Origin: Phymatolithon calcareum
Taxonomy: Eukaryota > Rhodophyta > Florideophyceae > Hapalidiales
Assembly (NCBI GenBank): GCA_977006965.1
Contig: OZ345374.1
Location: forward strand, 1,860,001-1,924,000
Direction of reading: 5' to 3'
DNA: 64,000 nucleotides
The position numbers and the translations under genes are program-made. A model generated the notes under the pieces. It made no database searches. It saw only the letters and a list, made by a program, of their open reading frames with translations, and was not told the origin of the DNA. This document shows, one piece after another, positions 54,201 through 64,000 of this stretch. Within the stretch, counting starts at the first letter, position 1. Each line of letters begins with the position of its first letter.

Positions 54201-55345
54201 CTAACTCCCTTGCATGTCGATATCGTCTCAGCATTTCTGCGTAAGGATTGTACCGGACCCACACCCCTGTACATGGAGCCTCTTCCAAACTTTGATGGCA
54301 CAGCGAGAAACCCAGGTAAAGTTTCTCGCATCTTCAAAAACATAGACCCAAACTATGCACAGAAAGACTTAAAAAGCACCTCCTTAAATTCAGTTACACA
54401 CAGCTGAAAGCAGACCGCAACCTTTATGTGCGAAGAAAAGGGACGGAACTTCAAAGCATGGCGGTGACAATTGACGACTGTGTCGAAACGAACTCAAAGA
54501 TGCTCTATGCTGAACTGCTCCAAAACCTTGACGAGACGTACCGCATAAAAGACGTAGGTGGGGCTCACCATATGCGTGGATGGACCATAACTCGGAATCC
54601 GCAAACGAATGCATTCTACGTTTCACAATCACAGCTCTGTGAATCATTCATAAGACTACTACGGATGCAAGGTGCACTGGAATCTGATACACGATACCAT
54701 GGTATACTGTAAGACGGAGCCAAGTAGAGCGAAGAAATCATCGACGCCTGTAAATACCCTTGCAATACTGCGCTGTATGGTTGACTCCTCAAGACCGAAA
54801 CTCTGATTCATTATGAGTTTGTTGTGCGCCGCTAGGGTGTATTTCGTGCTCGTCCATTTATTGGCCGATCTCCCGTTTGCTCTTGAGACTTCTCTCCGGA
54901 ACGCTCCCTAAGAGTATCATAGCCTGCCCCACTTTTGGAGCGAGCCCATTCCATAGGTTAACATTCTTCGTATATTTTAGGTTAGTATGTTATGATAGGT
55001 GTAGAAACTGTAACATTGTTTCGGCATTGCACTACCGCCCGCGCGGATATAACCCTCGCGGGACGGCGCACCAAGAGAAAGGAGACTAAGTTGCACTTTA
55101 GTGATCTTGCCTTGGACTTCCCCACATTGGGATATCCCTTGCAAGTACATCCACTGTGGACTCGTGTCCCCGGGTTAACGCTTCGGCTTCGTTAAGAGAG
55201 CCCCTCACATCAGACCCACGGCTGTAGGGGTATCATGACGATATTCCTCATCAATCTGTTCTGAGAGCGAGTTCAGGGGTATCCTAACTAGCATTGAAGA
55301 AAGCGAATGACGCATGCTCCCGGCAGCGGGGCCAGCTCGCGTCTC
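51205..55345 (+). mobile_element. Ty1/copia LTR retrotransposon, decayed
   Basis: Order on the plus strand: gag (about 51430-51990), zinc-knuckle scrap (about 52120), protease-side motif (T-K-N-L-L-S-V-H-E-L-T), pre-integrase W-H-L-R-L-N-H-V-N (about 52780), integrase (D-I-A-G-P-L-P-T-T, P-H-T-A-K-E-N-S-V-A-E-R-L-N) and RT pieces (H-V-D-I-V-S-A-F-L, L-Y-M-E-P-L-P). Integrase before RT identifies copia. Direct repeats at 51205-51275 and 55266-55345 (GGGGTATC.TAACTAG, AAAGCGAA.GACGC.TGCTC, GCGTCTCCAC) are probably LTR ends. Many stops and frameshifts; RNase H is not found. Confidence 0.8.
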
Positions 55346-55359
55346 CACCTTCGTCTCAC

Positions 55360-56276
55360 GGAGTATTATTCAGAGCAGTCTGATTAACGGAAATATTTAT
55401 TGCTTTTCTGCCATGTGACGAGGTATATATGTCCCTATTTTGGAACGTTTTTTGCTGCACATGTGGGTGGATACGCGGGACGAAAGAAAAATATCGCCCA
55501 AAATTGTCATGCGATAAATATGACGAGAGGAAATTCAACTATCGTTTCAAAATTGTTTTACATGTGTTCAATCAAGTTGGAATTGCAAGAGAAAGTGCAC
55601 CCTCGATTTGGACACGTATGCGGAGGACCTTTTCCGAACGTTCGGTGTGAAATCTGCTCTCAGAATTGCTCTAGCTGCTGTACTTTCCGAGTTGCGAGTG
55701 ATTTTGTGATTTGATGGGCATTACTGACTCGGATTCCAAGGTTCTGGTACAGATTGCAAGAGGCAAATTCGAATTGTTCCGAGAAAATTAGGGGTACATC
55801 CCAAGGTCGAACATGAGTTTTAACCACCTTGACATTTTCGTCAACATTACAGCTGAAATGTAATGGCATCAGGGTTCTAGCTGGAAGTTAACGAAGATTG
55901 ATCTGCCTGCACGATAGATAATGTAATAGATCAGAAATATCCATTATTTACGGATAGAATTCGAACTAATAGGGTTCATATTGATGATGTGATAAGGGGG
56001 TTGGGGAAACGCACGAAAGAGAAGGGAGAACAAACGTGTAGAGTAAACTTGCTTTCGTTTTGTACCTTGATTGGTTAAGCAGACGGGACATTGCTTGCTT
56101 GCAGTGTGACCGTGAGGGCGCTGAAGGACGAACGGTAAAGTTCTTATGCGTTTTTAATTGTTCACAGGCAAAAATGAAAATGTTTTAATATTCACCAATT
56201 TCTTTTCGACCACCAAAGCCCTCGCAGCAGATTATTCGATATTTTTGGGGAGGGCCAGGGGCGGACAGATTTCAGC
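55360..56276. other. Unidentified, possible broken coding region
   Basis: Near 55430-55700 two frames look coding-like (K-F-N-Y-R-F-K-I-V-L-H-V-F-N-Q-V, then after a shift A-L-R-I-A-L-A-A-V-L-S-E-L). No family is recognised. Confidence 0.25.
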
Positions 56277-56320
56277 TAATGTTCCCATGCCGAATGATAT
56301 TTTCTGTTTTGCTAAGAATG
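56277..56320 (+). repeat. Dispersed repeat R3, copy 1
   Basis: AATGTTCCCATGCCGAATGA followed by TATTTTCTGTTTT recurs at 60364-60400 in the same orientation. About 40 bp, function unknown. Confidence 0.6.
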
Positions 56321-56384
56321 TAAATCCGACGACGGAAGGGTTGGGTCTGGCAATTCAAGCTTGGCAAGTTCTCGATTCACCGAG

Positions 56385-56450
56385 TGTGGGGTTTGAAACG
56401 CACAAGTTGGCACACTGGCTGTGGTCGGGTTGTTCCCCTGGCAAAAGCCG
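56385..56450 (+). repeat. Dispersed repeat R2, copy 2
   Basis: Matches 43853-43925 inverted (CACACTGGCTGTGGTCGGG and TTGTTCCCC.TGGCAA). Confidence 0.65.
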
Positions 56451-56579
56451 AGGGTGATGAGCAGTGTCTTTTGAGCTATCGGATTCTCCAACCCACTGGT
56501 TGGGGGCTGCATATCACCCCCCTCGAATACCGACACTATCCTATCACTGTAAGGTGTAATCACTGGAGGTGTTAAGATA

Positions 56580-58740
56580 AGTTGGGTTTATCATGAAAAG
56601 GGGTGATCTCTCTCCGACGAGATGATGAAATGCTCCAGTCTAATGTGCGATTTATTATCACCGCCTAAATAGAGCAGGGGCGAGAAATGCACGCCCTGTA
56701 TAAAGACGGGGAGCACTAACAGACACTACTCCAATAATCCCAATTGGTCTGTATGTTATCCCTGAGAGTGTAAGTGTCCCTTCTTACGCTCGTGCAGCAT
56801 TGCGTGTCTACACAGGTCTAATGGCTACCTCGATACACATGTGGGAGTCAGTGACCCAGCTTGGCGATCTCTCAGCCCTCTCCTGCTGTGATGTTTGGAC
56901 TATCACTGTCTGGTCTAACGGCTACCGAAATACGCACGCGCGAGTCAGTGACCCAACTTGAAGATCTCTTGGTGCCTCCCATCATGTCATTATTTCGACT
57001 CTCGGGTCCGCCCGTTATTACAAGCTGACACTTGCGGGTTGCCACTCGAGGTGGTCGCACTAAAGGATCTCCCCTAGGTCTTATGCTGTCATTGTCTTTC
57101 TCAGCCTTCTCGTTTCGCCATTGACCGAGCTCACATTGCAAGCCACTGTCTTATTCGACAACAAGAGAAATACACTGCAATTTCAGATTGCCAGTGAGAT
57201 AGCACAGGCGGTCGGTCAACCTGCCAATCCGAGAGGATGAGGACTTTTTTCTTTAGCGGAGACCTGTTGACCTTGTGGGCGATGCAAGGCGGAAGTCGTT
57301 CTGTTCTTCAAAATAGGAACCTAGTCCAATATAGTAGCGTGTTCCTGGGTCTAAATGTACAGCTGTTATTGGTCCATTTGATAACATAAAGTAAACATCA
57401 GTGATCTATCGTGCATGTTGAGGCAAACACTCTCAGGAGCGCTATACACGTAGGTTTCCGATTAAATCTCAGACCCGGTCCGTTTTCTTACGCAGGTCTA
57501 TGTCAACCCTAGAAAACATTGATTCGTTCTGCGCAGCTCCCCTTATACCTATCTGTGCTTCTCAGATAACGACTGCTTTGGTAGAATCAATCAGAATATA
57601 GCAAGATTGAAGACCGGAAAATTCTTGCAACAGAAAGTTGCGCAAATCCCTGGGGCTTCCCTTTCATTCGCAGTCACATGGTGATGTAAAATGCGTACTG
57701 GCAAATTGGTGCCTGTGAGAAAGGGACACATTACGGTTCCATTCTGGAATTCTATTGCGTCGGAGGCCCAGAAATGGCGAGAATCAGAACCGTTCCAACT
57801 ACTGCCCATAAAATCGATATCGTGCACGCAATAAACAAAGATTTTAACACGGTTTTGTTGTTACCAAGGTCCGAGTAACATATTTGAACTTCTTATGTTG
57901 CAGAATTGCGTGCAGAACATGATTTCGATAAAACTTCTCTATCTTCTCAAAGGATAAGAGGAGGTGCTACTTTTCTGCTCCTGAAGCATCGTTGCCTTGT
58001 GTGCGGGGTTGTGATATTCGAATATTGTGCAATTAATTGATAATCTGGCCACAGCATCTGGGGTCGAAGAGAGCAGTAGCCGTAGCGTTATACTCTTTTC
58101 TCATCTTCTCGAGCTTCCTTCGCAGAAATATTGATAGATTTACCGAGACAGGTGCGCAACTTTTGCAAATATCTGCACTGTGAGCACAGAAATACAGAAA
58201 GTTAAGAAATCTCTTAATGGCTGTGAACAAGCAAGAGAAAAAGAGGCCGTGGAGCTTTAAAAAAGTGGAAGTTTCTTGGCTGCTCCTATATTCATGGCTC
58301 CCTCATGTTCGAGATCCCACGAAAACATTTGACATGTTGTGAGGGAAATGATTGTTGCCGACATGTGTTGTAATCAAGTTGGGAAAAAGAAGCGCCTTCA
58401 AGGGTGTCGATAAAAATTAACAGCGTTGCCATCAAACTCTGGCAAGAAGGTGGGAGCACCTCCAATGATGATTTGAACATATCCTTGTCACTGCTAGCGT
58501 TCGTGTGCTATTCTCATTCTGTCCAATGGATGGAGTTGGCGAAGAGGCGGCAGGCAGTGAATGAAGATAAGTCCCTCCTTTATGATCCTTGCTGTTAATA
58601 GCTCTTGAGACTTTTTCACAAATGATCCAGCACATCTCTTGTCCACGGTTGTCAGAGCAAGAGACGCAACTTTACAGGGAGCATCCTGGGACACTGCCAC
58701 ATGTGCAAAGCATTCTGTGCTATCGAAAGCCAATCTAAGT
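56580..58740. other. No supported gene
   Basis: Only shadow frames on both strands. No transposon terminus or RNA gene recognised. Confidence 0.4.
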
Positions 58741-58763
58741 GATAGTTGAGTCCCTTTGGCGAG

Positions 58764-58771
58764 TATATATA
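58764..58771 (+). promoter_or_regulatory. TATA box of the 8-Cys secreted protein gene
   Basis: TATATATA within GAGTATATATAATG, 104 bp before the chosen ATG. Confidence 0.55.
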
Positions 58772-58867
58772 ATGAAATCATCTCTCACCCGAGCCGGCTT
58801 GATGTCAGATTCGTTAAACGCAATATCTGCAACAGTCAACTGTATCGCTGCATCATCTTATCGCACA

Positions 58868-59275
58868 ATGAAGTGGCAGATCATCATGACACTCTTCGCC
58901 ACCCTGCTTATTCAGTCCGCATGTGGGCGTTTCATGAACAGCGCCCGACTCGCCGACGAAGAACAGGTCACTCGCTCTGGAGCAGGTATGAATCTACCAG
59001 GAATTTATTTGCCGAACATCAAGAAATTGCAGATCAAGACGACCGCATCTCCGAGTGTTCGCACGTCTGTGCAGACGAAAAGCAGATTCGGCTCTAGCTG
59101 CTCTTCACGATGCTACGCGACAGCTACGAGATGCCATAACTACTATGTTAACGCGTGCAAGTTTCGTGTGAACGCTAGATGGTGCTCTCGCAATCTTTCA
59201 TCCGCTCTCAGCATTTGTACAAATCAATACATGAGTTGCTCAGCGATTTGCTTGGGCACTATCAAATTTCGTTAA
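58868..59275 (+). CDS. Secreted protein with eight C-terminal cysteines
   Basis: 135 residues from the ATG at 58868, chosen because it starts a signal peptide (M-K-W-Q-I-I-M-T-L-F-A-T-L-L-I-Q-S-A-C-G); the frame is open further upstream. A low-complexity Ser/Thr/Lys linker follows (to about residue 75). The C-terminal about 60 residues hold eight cysteines spaced C-x3-C-x6-C-x7-C-x8-C-x10-C-x6-C-x3-C, nearly mirror-symmetric, consistent with four disulphides. A TATA box lies 104 bp upstream. No known family is recognised. It is presumably an extracellular protein; activity cannot be inferred. Confidence 0.65.
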   Translation: MKWQIIMTLFATLLIQSACGRFMNSARLADEEQVTRSGAGMNLPGIYLPNIKKLQIKTTASPSVRTSVQTKSRFGSSCSSRCYATATRCHNYYVNACKFRVNARWCSRNLSSALSICTNQYMSCSAICLGTIKFR

Positions 59276-60363
59276 TCATGTACTTGGTGCATGAAATAGA
59301 ACCTGCATGTAGAATATGCGGAAGAAAAGTAAAGATTCTCTATGACTTTTTGCATATTCGCACCCTCGATTCTTGTTTCAGCGTGGATGTCAAAATGAAA
59401 TAGTCTTTGTACCCAACAGGGTCTGAGAATGCGCTTGAAATTTGATGTTGCAAGGATTTGTGATCTACAACACTCTTAGGAAGCAGTCCCTATTTTATCC
59501 TCGAACACGGCGAAAACAATTTTGATAACTTCTCCAGTACTGAAATCCGTTCTGTCGGTTCGCCTTCATAAGGTTTTCCAATTCTAATGATGCAACTAGA
59601 GCGGCCTCGTTGGCTGCAGTCGACAAGTCAACGTTACGGGGTATCCGTCTTAGCGCCGCGGGGAATGCCCGAAGGGAACAACAACTGGGAGAATGCGTTC
59701 CGAATACACAACTGGACCGATTGACCGACGTTGCAGTATCTCAGTGAAAAAAGAAGCCGGGCGACCACGGATTAGCGACATATAAGAACAGCAAAAATTG
59801 TTATAGGATTAGCAACTGCTACAAATACTAGTCTTGGGAGAACACTCAATATATTTTCTATCTTTCTTTATTGCAGCATGCGTCCATTAAATGTTTTTTA
59901 GAAAATAAGGTAATTGGGTAAAATGCCGATGCGCGTTTTGGGATGCCATTTAGCGCCAACTCCCTATCTAGTACAGCCAAAGGAATATTTTCAAATGACA
60001 AGAAAATGCAAACATTGTTCTTGCTTGCCTGATAGTTTGTATAAATCGTTTCAGTTTCAGACACGAAAATATGTCCTTTTTTACACGAAAACGATGCACA
60101 ATCTATGGAACAGACGTACCTCCTTCTTACGCGAATTGAATGTTAGCTCAAAGCGAAGGATCATTAGGTCGCCTCCAACTTTGTTCTTTGCTTGTGGCGA
60201 TAAACGAGGAATTTTAGGGGCCAGAGCACTTGAACTGGAGCTGGCACAGCTGGAGAGAACTTGGCATTAACTAATTGGGCAATTTGGAAGCAAGTTATGA
60301 TCGCTCCAGCCAATGCTAGTCTTGCTGTCCGACCGTTATGATATCTAGGCAGTACGTGTTGAC
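59276..60363. other. No supported gene
   Basis: A 118-codon frame at 59914-60270 contains K-C-K-H-C-S-C but matches nothing known and lacks a visible promoter. Confidence 0.35.
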
Positions 60364-60400
60364 GAACAATGTTCCCATGCCGAATGATAGTTTCTGTTTT
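60364..60400 (+). repeat. Dispersed repeat R3, copy 2
   Basis: AATGTTCCCATGCCGAATGA, then TAGTTTCTGTTTT, repeating 56277-56320 about 310 bp upstream of the DET1 frame. Confidence 0.6.
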
Positions 60401-60756
60401 TCTCTAAAACTTGTGTCAAAAGTTATAGGTCGCGATCGCGAAGAAAGCGTTAACCACTTGCGCGTCATCTCGAAGTGGATGGTTGACCACAGAGCTTTCG
60501 TGATATTCCGTGATATTCCGTGGTATTGTGCGAAACAAGCCCATGGGGATTCCCCCGGACGTCTGGGAACGAGAACATAAGGCACGGGTAGGCAAGAGTG
60601 TTTGGGCACAGATCTGAAGCGTTTATTCGCAACACGTGGCAAAGCCCCGTTATTTTCTCAAGAGCAAGCTACAGTAGATCCTTCATGCAGGACAGGACGC
60701 ACAGGTGATGGATGTGTGAATTCAGCGCGATACGTGTCCGTTACGCTCTTCTCCGC

Positions 60757-62589
60757 ATGCTGCGACTGCGCACAGAGCAAGGCCGCGGCTCCATCCCCTT
60801 CCCACGTTTGCTCAGAGGGGGTCTGCTTCGTGCCCTGTACCAGCGCGAGCTTGGCGTGGAGCGCAGCATTCTAGCTGACGTATATACCGCACTCGTCCCG
60901 TCCAACACATTTGTAAGTGTCCGTGATGCACCGCAGGCCTCTCTGCGACGCTTCACCCCGTGCGGTCGCTTTCTGGTCACTATCTCGGAGAATCTCACGG
61001 ATGTCGTGGTGTTTCGCTTTGAGAGCGGCTGTCGTCGTGCAAATTGGAAGGGTGCCATTCTACCGGCCCTGACACACACGCCGCGAAGTTTTGCGACCCC
61101 TCGCCGAAGCGCACTCCTCACCGAGGTAGACATCCCGTTGACCGCAGGCCCGAGCGAGAGCAGCTGGTTCCGTTACGACAGCATTGAGCGGAACACTTGC
61201 AGTTTCGGGCGATTTTTCACACTGCAGTTTGCAGTTGCTGTCGCAAACCCGGGCGAAACTCTTGCGCGCGACTTCAGTCTCGTGTCGTCCAGAGGACGGT
61301 TCATTATTTTTGCATCGTACTTACCTACACCTGCTCCTGCTGACGACGATGCGCAACCTCCGCCGGAACCGCCGCCAGCTATGCGATCGTGCCCGATACT
61401 GGAAAAGTTTACGCTCTACCTTGTTGAGGTGGAAACGGGACGCGTTTATGACCGCTTTTTGCTGGAGAATGACTACGTTCATCTCGACGGTCATCCTGGT
61501 GTCCATATGTATCGCAACCTGCTTTGCATACTATCGCTTCGGCACCAGACACTGCATATTTTACGGGTTCAGGAAAGCGTGGGCCGATTCGTGCGCGAGC
61601 GAAAAATTGGACCTATATGTAGTGACGATGATGAGCACGAGGTCATGCGTCATGGAGAAGCGATTGCACCAGGAGTCGGACTCATTCCGGATGTGGAAAC
61701 TGGGCTTGGGAATGGAAAACGCGCCGAAGGGCCGTTTACTGGCCTTATGCAACGTCTGCTTACGTACATTTTTCGCAAGTACCAGCGAGAGGGAAACGAG
61801 CGAAAGTTCTTTCAAGTCATGGCGCAGTACAGCATGTTGGTGATGCTGAAGGCGCAACTACTCGATGATGACCACCTTCTCATTCAGCTCGGGTCGGATG
61901 AGGGCGGCAAGGCGTGGGACATATCTACACAAACATGCTTTTATCTTGTGTACTGTATATCTTCAACTCGGATATTGAACCTATTCGAGAATCGGTCTCT
62001 GGAATTGCTTCGCATCTTCGAGACTTATCAGGAAATGTTTATCGGTGACTGTGCCCTAGCCGCTACCGTGCGAGGAAGCTCAATGTCAGACGCCCTGGGC
62101 GCGCAAATACGAGGCGGAAACCGAACCGAGGCGTACAAAAAGATTCGAAGAGCTCTGTCGTGCCTACCGGTTCGAGCGCCAATGTGCAACACATCACCGT
62201 ACATGGACAGAAAGCTTTATTCGTATGACATGGAGCGTGTGGACAATTCGCGTGATGGAAAACCGGTGACTGTGAAGTTCACAAGTGTGCGAACGGGGGG
62301 AGTGCGTCTCCGGCTAAGAGCTGGAAGACCTGCTCTGTCCGAGCACATGCGACTGAATGGGGCTAGTGTGGAAGATGTGGTAATGCAAACTCACTTGGAG
62401 ACCCTGGCGGCGGCCTCGTCACACACATCGTTCCTGTTCCACCCAATTTACCCCTTTATTATGTCGACTGTGGCTGGCACAGGATTGACGAAAACGATGA
62501 GCTTCCACGTCATTGGGCATGCAGAAGAACAGGTTTCTCCCTGTACAGAACTTCCTGCCAAGAATTCACAAGGCGGCCAGTGGGTCTGA
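60757..62589 (+). CDS. DET1: DET1 homologue (DDB1-CUL4 E3 ligase adaptor)
   Basis: 610 residues from the ATG at 60757; an in-frame ATG at 60712 is an alternative start. It ends with TGA and has no introns. It follows DET1 along its whole length: L-V-P-S-x-T-F-V-S-V, R-R-F-T-P-C-G-R-F-L, F-G-R-F-F-T-L-Q-F, R-D-F-S-L-V-S-S-x-G-R-F-I-I, a G-V-H-M-Y-R-N-L-L-C-I-L-S-L-R-H-Q-T stretch, M-Q-R-L-L-T-Y-I-F-R, L-L-D-D-D-H-L-L-I-Q-L-G-S and S-P-Y-M-D-R-K-L-Y-S-Y-D. A Pro-rich insert (P-A-P-A-D-D-D-A-Q-P-P-P-E-P-P-P) makes it somewhat longer than the about 545-residue plant and animal proteins. In those groups DET1 works in the nucleus with DDB1 and a COP10/UBE2-type partner to control protein turnover and transcription. 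It reads intact, with higher GC than its left flank. Confidence 0.9.
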   Translation: MLRLRTEQGRGSIPFPRLLRGGLLRALYQRELGVERSILADVYTALVPSNTFVSVRDAPQASLRRFTPCGRFLVTISENLTDVVVFRFESGCRRANWKGAILPALTHTPRSFATPRRSALLTEVDIPLTAGPSESSWFRYDSIERNTCSFGRFFTLQFAVAVANPGETLARDFSLVSSRGRFIIFASYLPTPAPADDDAQPPPEPPPAMRSCPILEKFTLYLVEVETGRVYDRFLLENDYVHLDGHPGVHMYRNLLCILSLRHQTLHILRVQESVGRFVRERKIGPICSDDDEHEVMRHGEAIAPGVGLIPDVETGLGNGKRAEGPFTGLMQRLLTYIFRKYQREGNERKFFQVMAQYSMLVMLKAQLLDDDHLLIQLGSDEGGKAWDISTQTCFYLVYCISSTRILNLFENRSLELLRIFETYQEMFIGDCALAATVRGSSMSDALGAQIRGGNRTEAYKKIRRALSCLPVRAPMCNTSPYMDRKLYSYDMERVDNSRDGKPVTVKFTSVRTGGVRLRLRAGRPALSEHMRLNGASVEDVVMQTHLETLAAASSHTSFLFHPIYPFIMSTVAGTGLTKTMSFHVIGHAEEQVSPCTELPAKNSQGGQWV

Positions 62590-62889
62590 AGAAATGTGGG
62601 AGCAGCGTTCTACGCGTCGGATGGTTGCTGCCTCTTCACCCAGGTGTCCAATTGAACACGACATGGCGCGGTGCGTACAATCATGGGAGCGGAGGAGCAA
62701 TACGAGGTAATATGCAGGTTCATTCAAATCTCTCAGCCGATCTCTCACCAAAAACGGGCACTAAAATAACCGATTTTCAAAAATTAAATGGCTAATTATC
62801 CACTTCACACGTGGCACCAACCGGTTTCAATTGAACCTCAACTATGAGTCTTCCCAGGATTTCTATGTGCATGAACTTTAAACTTCTCG

Positions 62890-62914
62890 TTCAGTTCAGT
62901 TCAGTTCAGTTCAG
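62890..62914. repeat. (TTCAG)5 microsatellite
   Basis: Five perfect TTCAG units between DET1 and the coiled-coil gene, about 95-120 bp before the next ATG, in its likely promoter or leader. Confidence 0.9.
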
Positions 62915-63009
62915 ATTTGAACATCCGAACTCCCTCTACTATTTCATTCACTTGCTTGCTGACTTTCCGCCCTCTTCACCATCCCATCCCTCAAACCGCC
63001 ATCTCCACG

Positions 63010-64000
63010 ATGGACCGTCTCCTTCGTCCGCGCAACCGCAAGCGCAACAAGTCGTCGGAGACCTCTCCTCGACGTGCCCGTGGAAAACCGTCGCGGGAAA
63101 ATAGCGGGTCGGTCGCGTCCGGCTCCACGTTGGAGGAAGCTGAGGTCACCGCAAGCCGTTCCTTCGGCTCAGGCATCACACGCACAAGCTCACTCCCGGG
63201 TTTGCCAGAGCGCTCTGGCCGTGTCAATGCCCCTGATGACTCCAAAAGTGCCGAGGTATCCCCGCTAGGCGAGCGAGGGAACATGTCCACAGATGTAAGT
63301 GACAGTTTTAAGCGGGCTTTTCAGGATATGGCGACGGAGAGGGAAACGTTGCGGAAAACCATCGAGGAACACAAGCTGCAAGATCAAGCACTCACCGCGT
63401 TGAAGGCTGACCACGAGAAAGTCAAGGAGTCTCTTGAAGAGGCTCGTGCGCAGCACAAGAAGGAGCTCGATCGCGCTGTTGCGTCTACGAAATTTGTGTC
63501 GACTCTTCAAGCTGACATACAAACATTGAAGAGTACGATTGCAAGCAAGACGAAGGAAATTACCACTCTCAAGAGTGAAATTGCATCAGGGGATAAGAAA
63601 AGCGTTGCGGAACTCATGGCCAGGGAAAAAGCAACTGAAGCTGCCATGCTTCGCAAAGCGCGCGAAATAGGGGTGCTTCAAAAACAGCTTGAGGCAACTA
63701 AAAAACGCCTCGCCGAAGCTGAAAACGATGCTGTCGGATTTCAGAAGACCTCGGATGCAGCGGCCAAGCAATTGCAAACTCTCAGGGACGCATTACGTTC
63801 TGAAGAAATGAAACGCGTTGGTATGGAAGCGACTTTGAAGAAAGCACAGGCGGATATCCTTGAAAAGCGGAAAGAGCTCTCGGATATGACTAGCAAATTC
63901 CATGCCGCTACAGACGATGCCGCCCGTCTCACACGTGAAGTGCGGGCCCTCGAAAAAGCTGCGGATGCCGCAAAAGGGCAAGGAACCGATGCCGCCTCGA
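63010..64000 (+). CDS. Long coiled-coil protein, N-terminal part (runs off the window)
   Basis: From the ATG at 63010 the frame is open for 330 codons to the window end. Residues 1-95 are basic, then Ser/Pro/Gly-rich and probably disordered (M-D-R-L-L-R-P-R-N-R-K-R-N-K). From about residue 100 the protein is almost wholly predicted coiled coil, with heptad-like Leu/Ala spacing and many Glu, Lys, Arg and Gln (L-R-K-T-I-E-E-H-K, A-T-K-K-R-L-A-E-A-E). Such proteins are usually scaffold, cytoskeletal or tethering components; no named family can be assigned without the rest. It lies 420 bp after DET1 on the same strand. Confidence 0.75.
   Translation, partial: MDRLLRPRNRKRNKSSETSPRRARGKPSRENSGSVASGSTLEEAEVTASRSFGSGITRTSSLPGLPERSGRVNAPDDSKSAEVSPLGERGNMSTDVSDSFKRAFQDMATERETLRKTIEEHKLQDQALTALKADHEKVKESLEEARAQHKKELDRAVASTKFVSTLQADIQTLKSTIASKTKEITTLKSEIASGDKKSVAELMAREKATEAAMLRKAREIGVLQKQLEATKKRLAEAENDAVGFQKTSDAAAKQLQTLRDALRSEEMKRVGMEATLKKAQADILEKRKELSDMTSKFHAATDDAARLTREVRALEKAADAAKGQGTDAAS

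Noticed and set aside
60602-60874. A separate 90-codon ORF ahead of DET1
   Set aside because: It overlaps the DET1 N-terminus in another frame and shows no family match.

Overview
The window is nuclear DNA from a eukaryote. Evidence: a gene pair with a 96-bp GT...AG intron at the same place in both copies, TATA boxes 80-105 bp upstream of start codons, a DET1 homologue, and many eukaryotic transposon classes. By eye the background is AT-leaning, with one GC-rich retroelement. The lineage cannot be fixed from sequence alone. A repeat-rich, intron-poor alga (possibly a red macroalga) is my best guess, at low confidence.

Layout. 1-2.7 kb: gene-poor, with a perfect 38-bp palindrome and an 80-bp-arm hairpin. 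3.0-7.6 kb: one huge array of the decamer ATTCATTTTC, stop-free in all three forward frames, which creates spurious ORFs of about 1600 codons. 8-12.4 kb: decayed coding remnants, a foldback element and a LINE copy with an inverted 5' part. 12.4-13.4 kb: an intact two-exon gene for a secreted protein. 14.2-18.8 kb: a tyrosine-recombinase retrotransposon of the PAT/Ngaro (DIRS) kind with split direct repeats. 19.3-22.0 kb: a complete hAT transposon with an 8-bp target duplication. 24.6-25.2 kb: a larger foldback element. 26.8-27.6 kb: a second, inverted, frameshifted copy of the secreted-protein gene. 27.7-30.8 kb: two LINE copies facing away from each other. 31.3-33.0 kb: a broken NB-ARC gene. 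33.3-35.75 kb: an internally deleted pogo/Tigger element, with a complete Tc1 element 4 bp away. 35.9-40.7 kb: LINE fragments plus a probable small secreted cysteine-rich peptide gene (37.2-37.4 kb). 42.7-46.1 kb: decayed Ty3/gypsy. 50.4-50.9 kb: MULE transposase end. 51.2-55.3 kb: decayed Ty1/copia. 58.9-59.3 kb: a secreted 8-cysteine protein gene. 60.7-64 kb: DET1 and the start of a long coiled-coil protein gene, the only stretch that looks like ordinary gene-dense DNA.

Host genes that look intact: the secreted-protein gene at 12.4-13.3 kb, the two cysteine-rich secreted protein genes, DET1, and the partial coiled-coil gene. Intact mobile-element genes: the hAT and Tc1 transposases and most of the tyrosine-recombinase retrotransposon. 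Nearly everything else is transposon debris, much of it nested. No tRNA, rRNA or CRISPR was seen.
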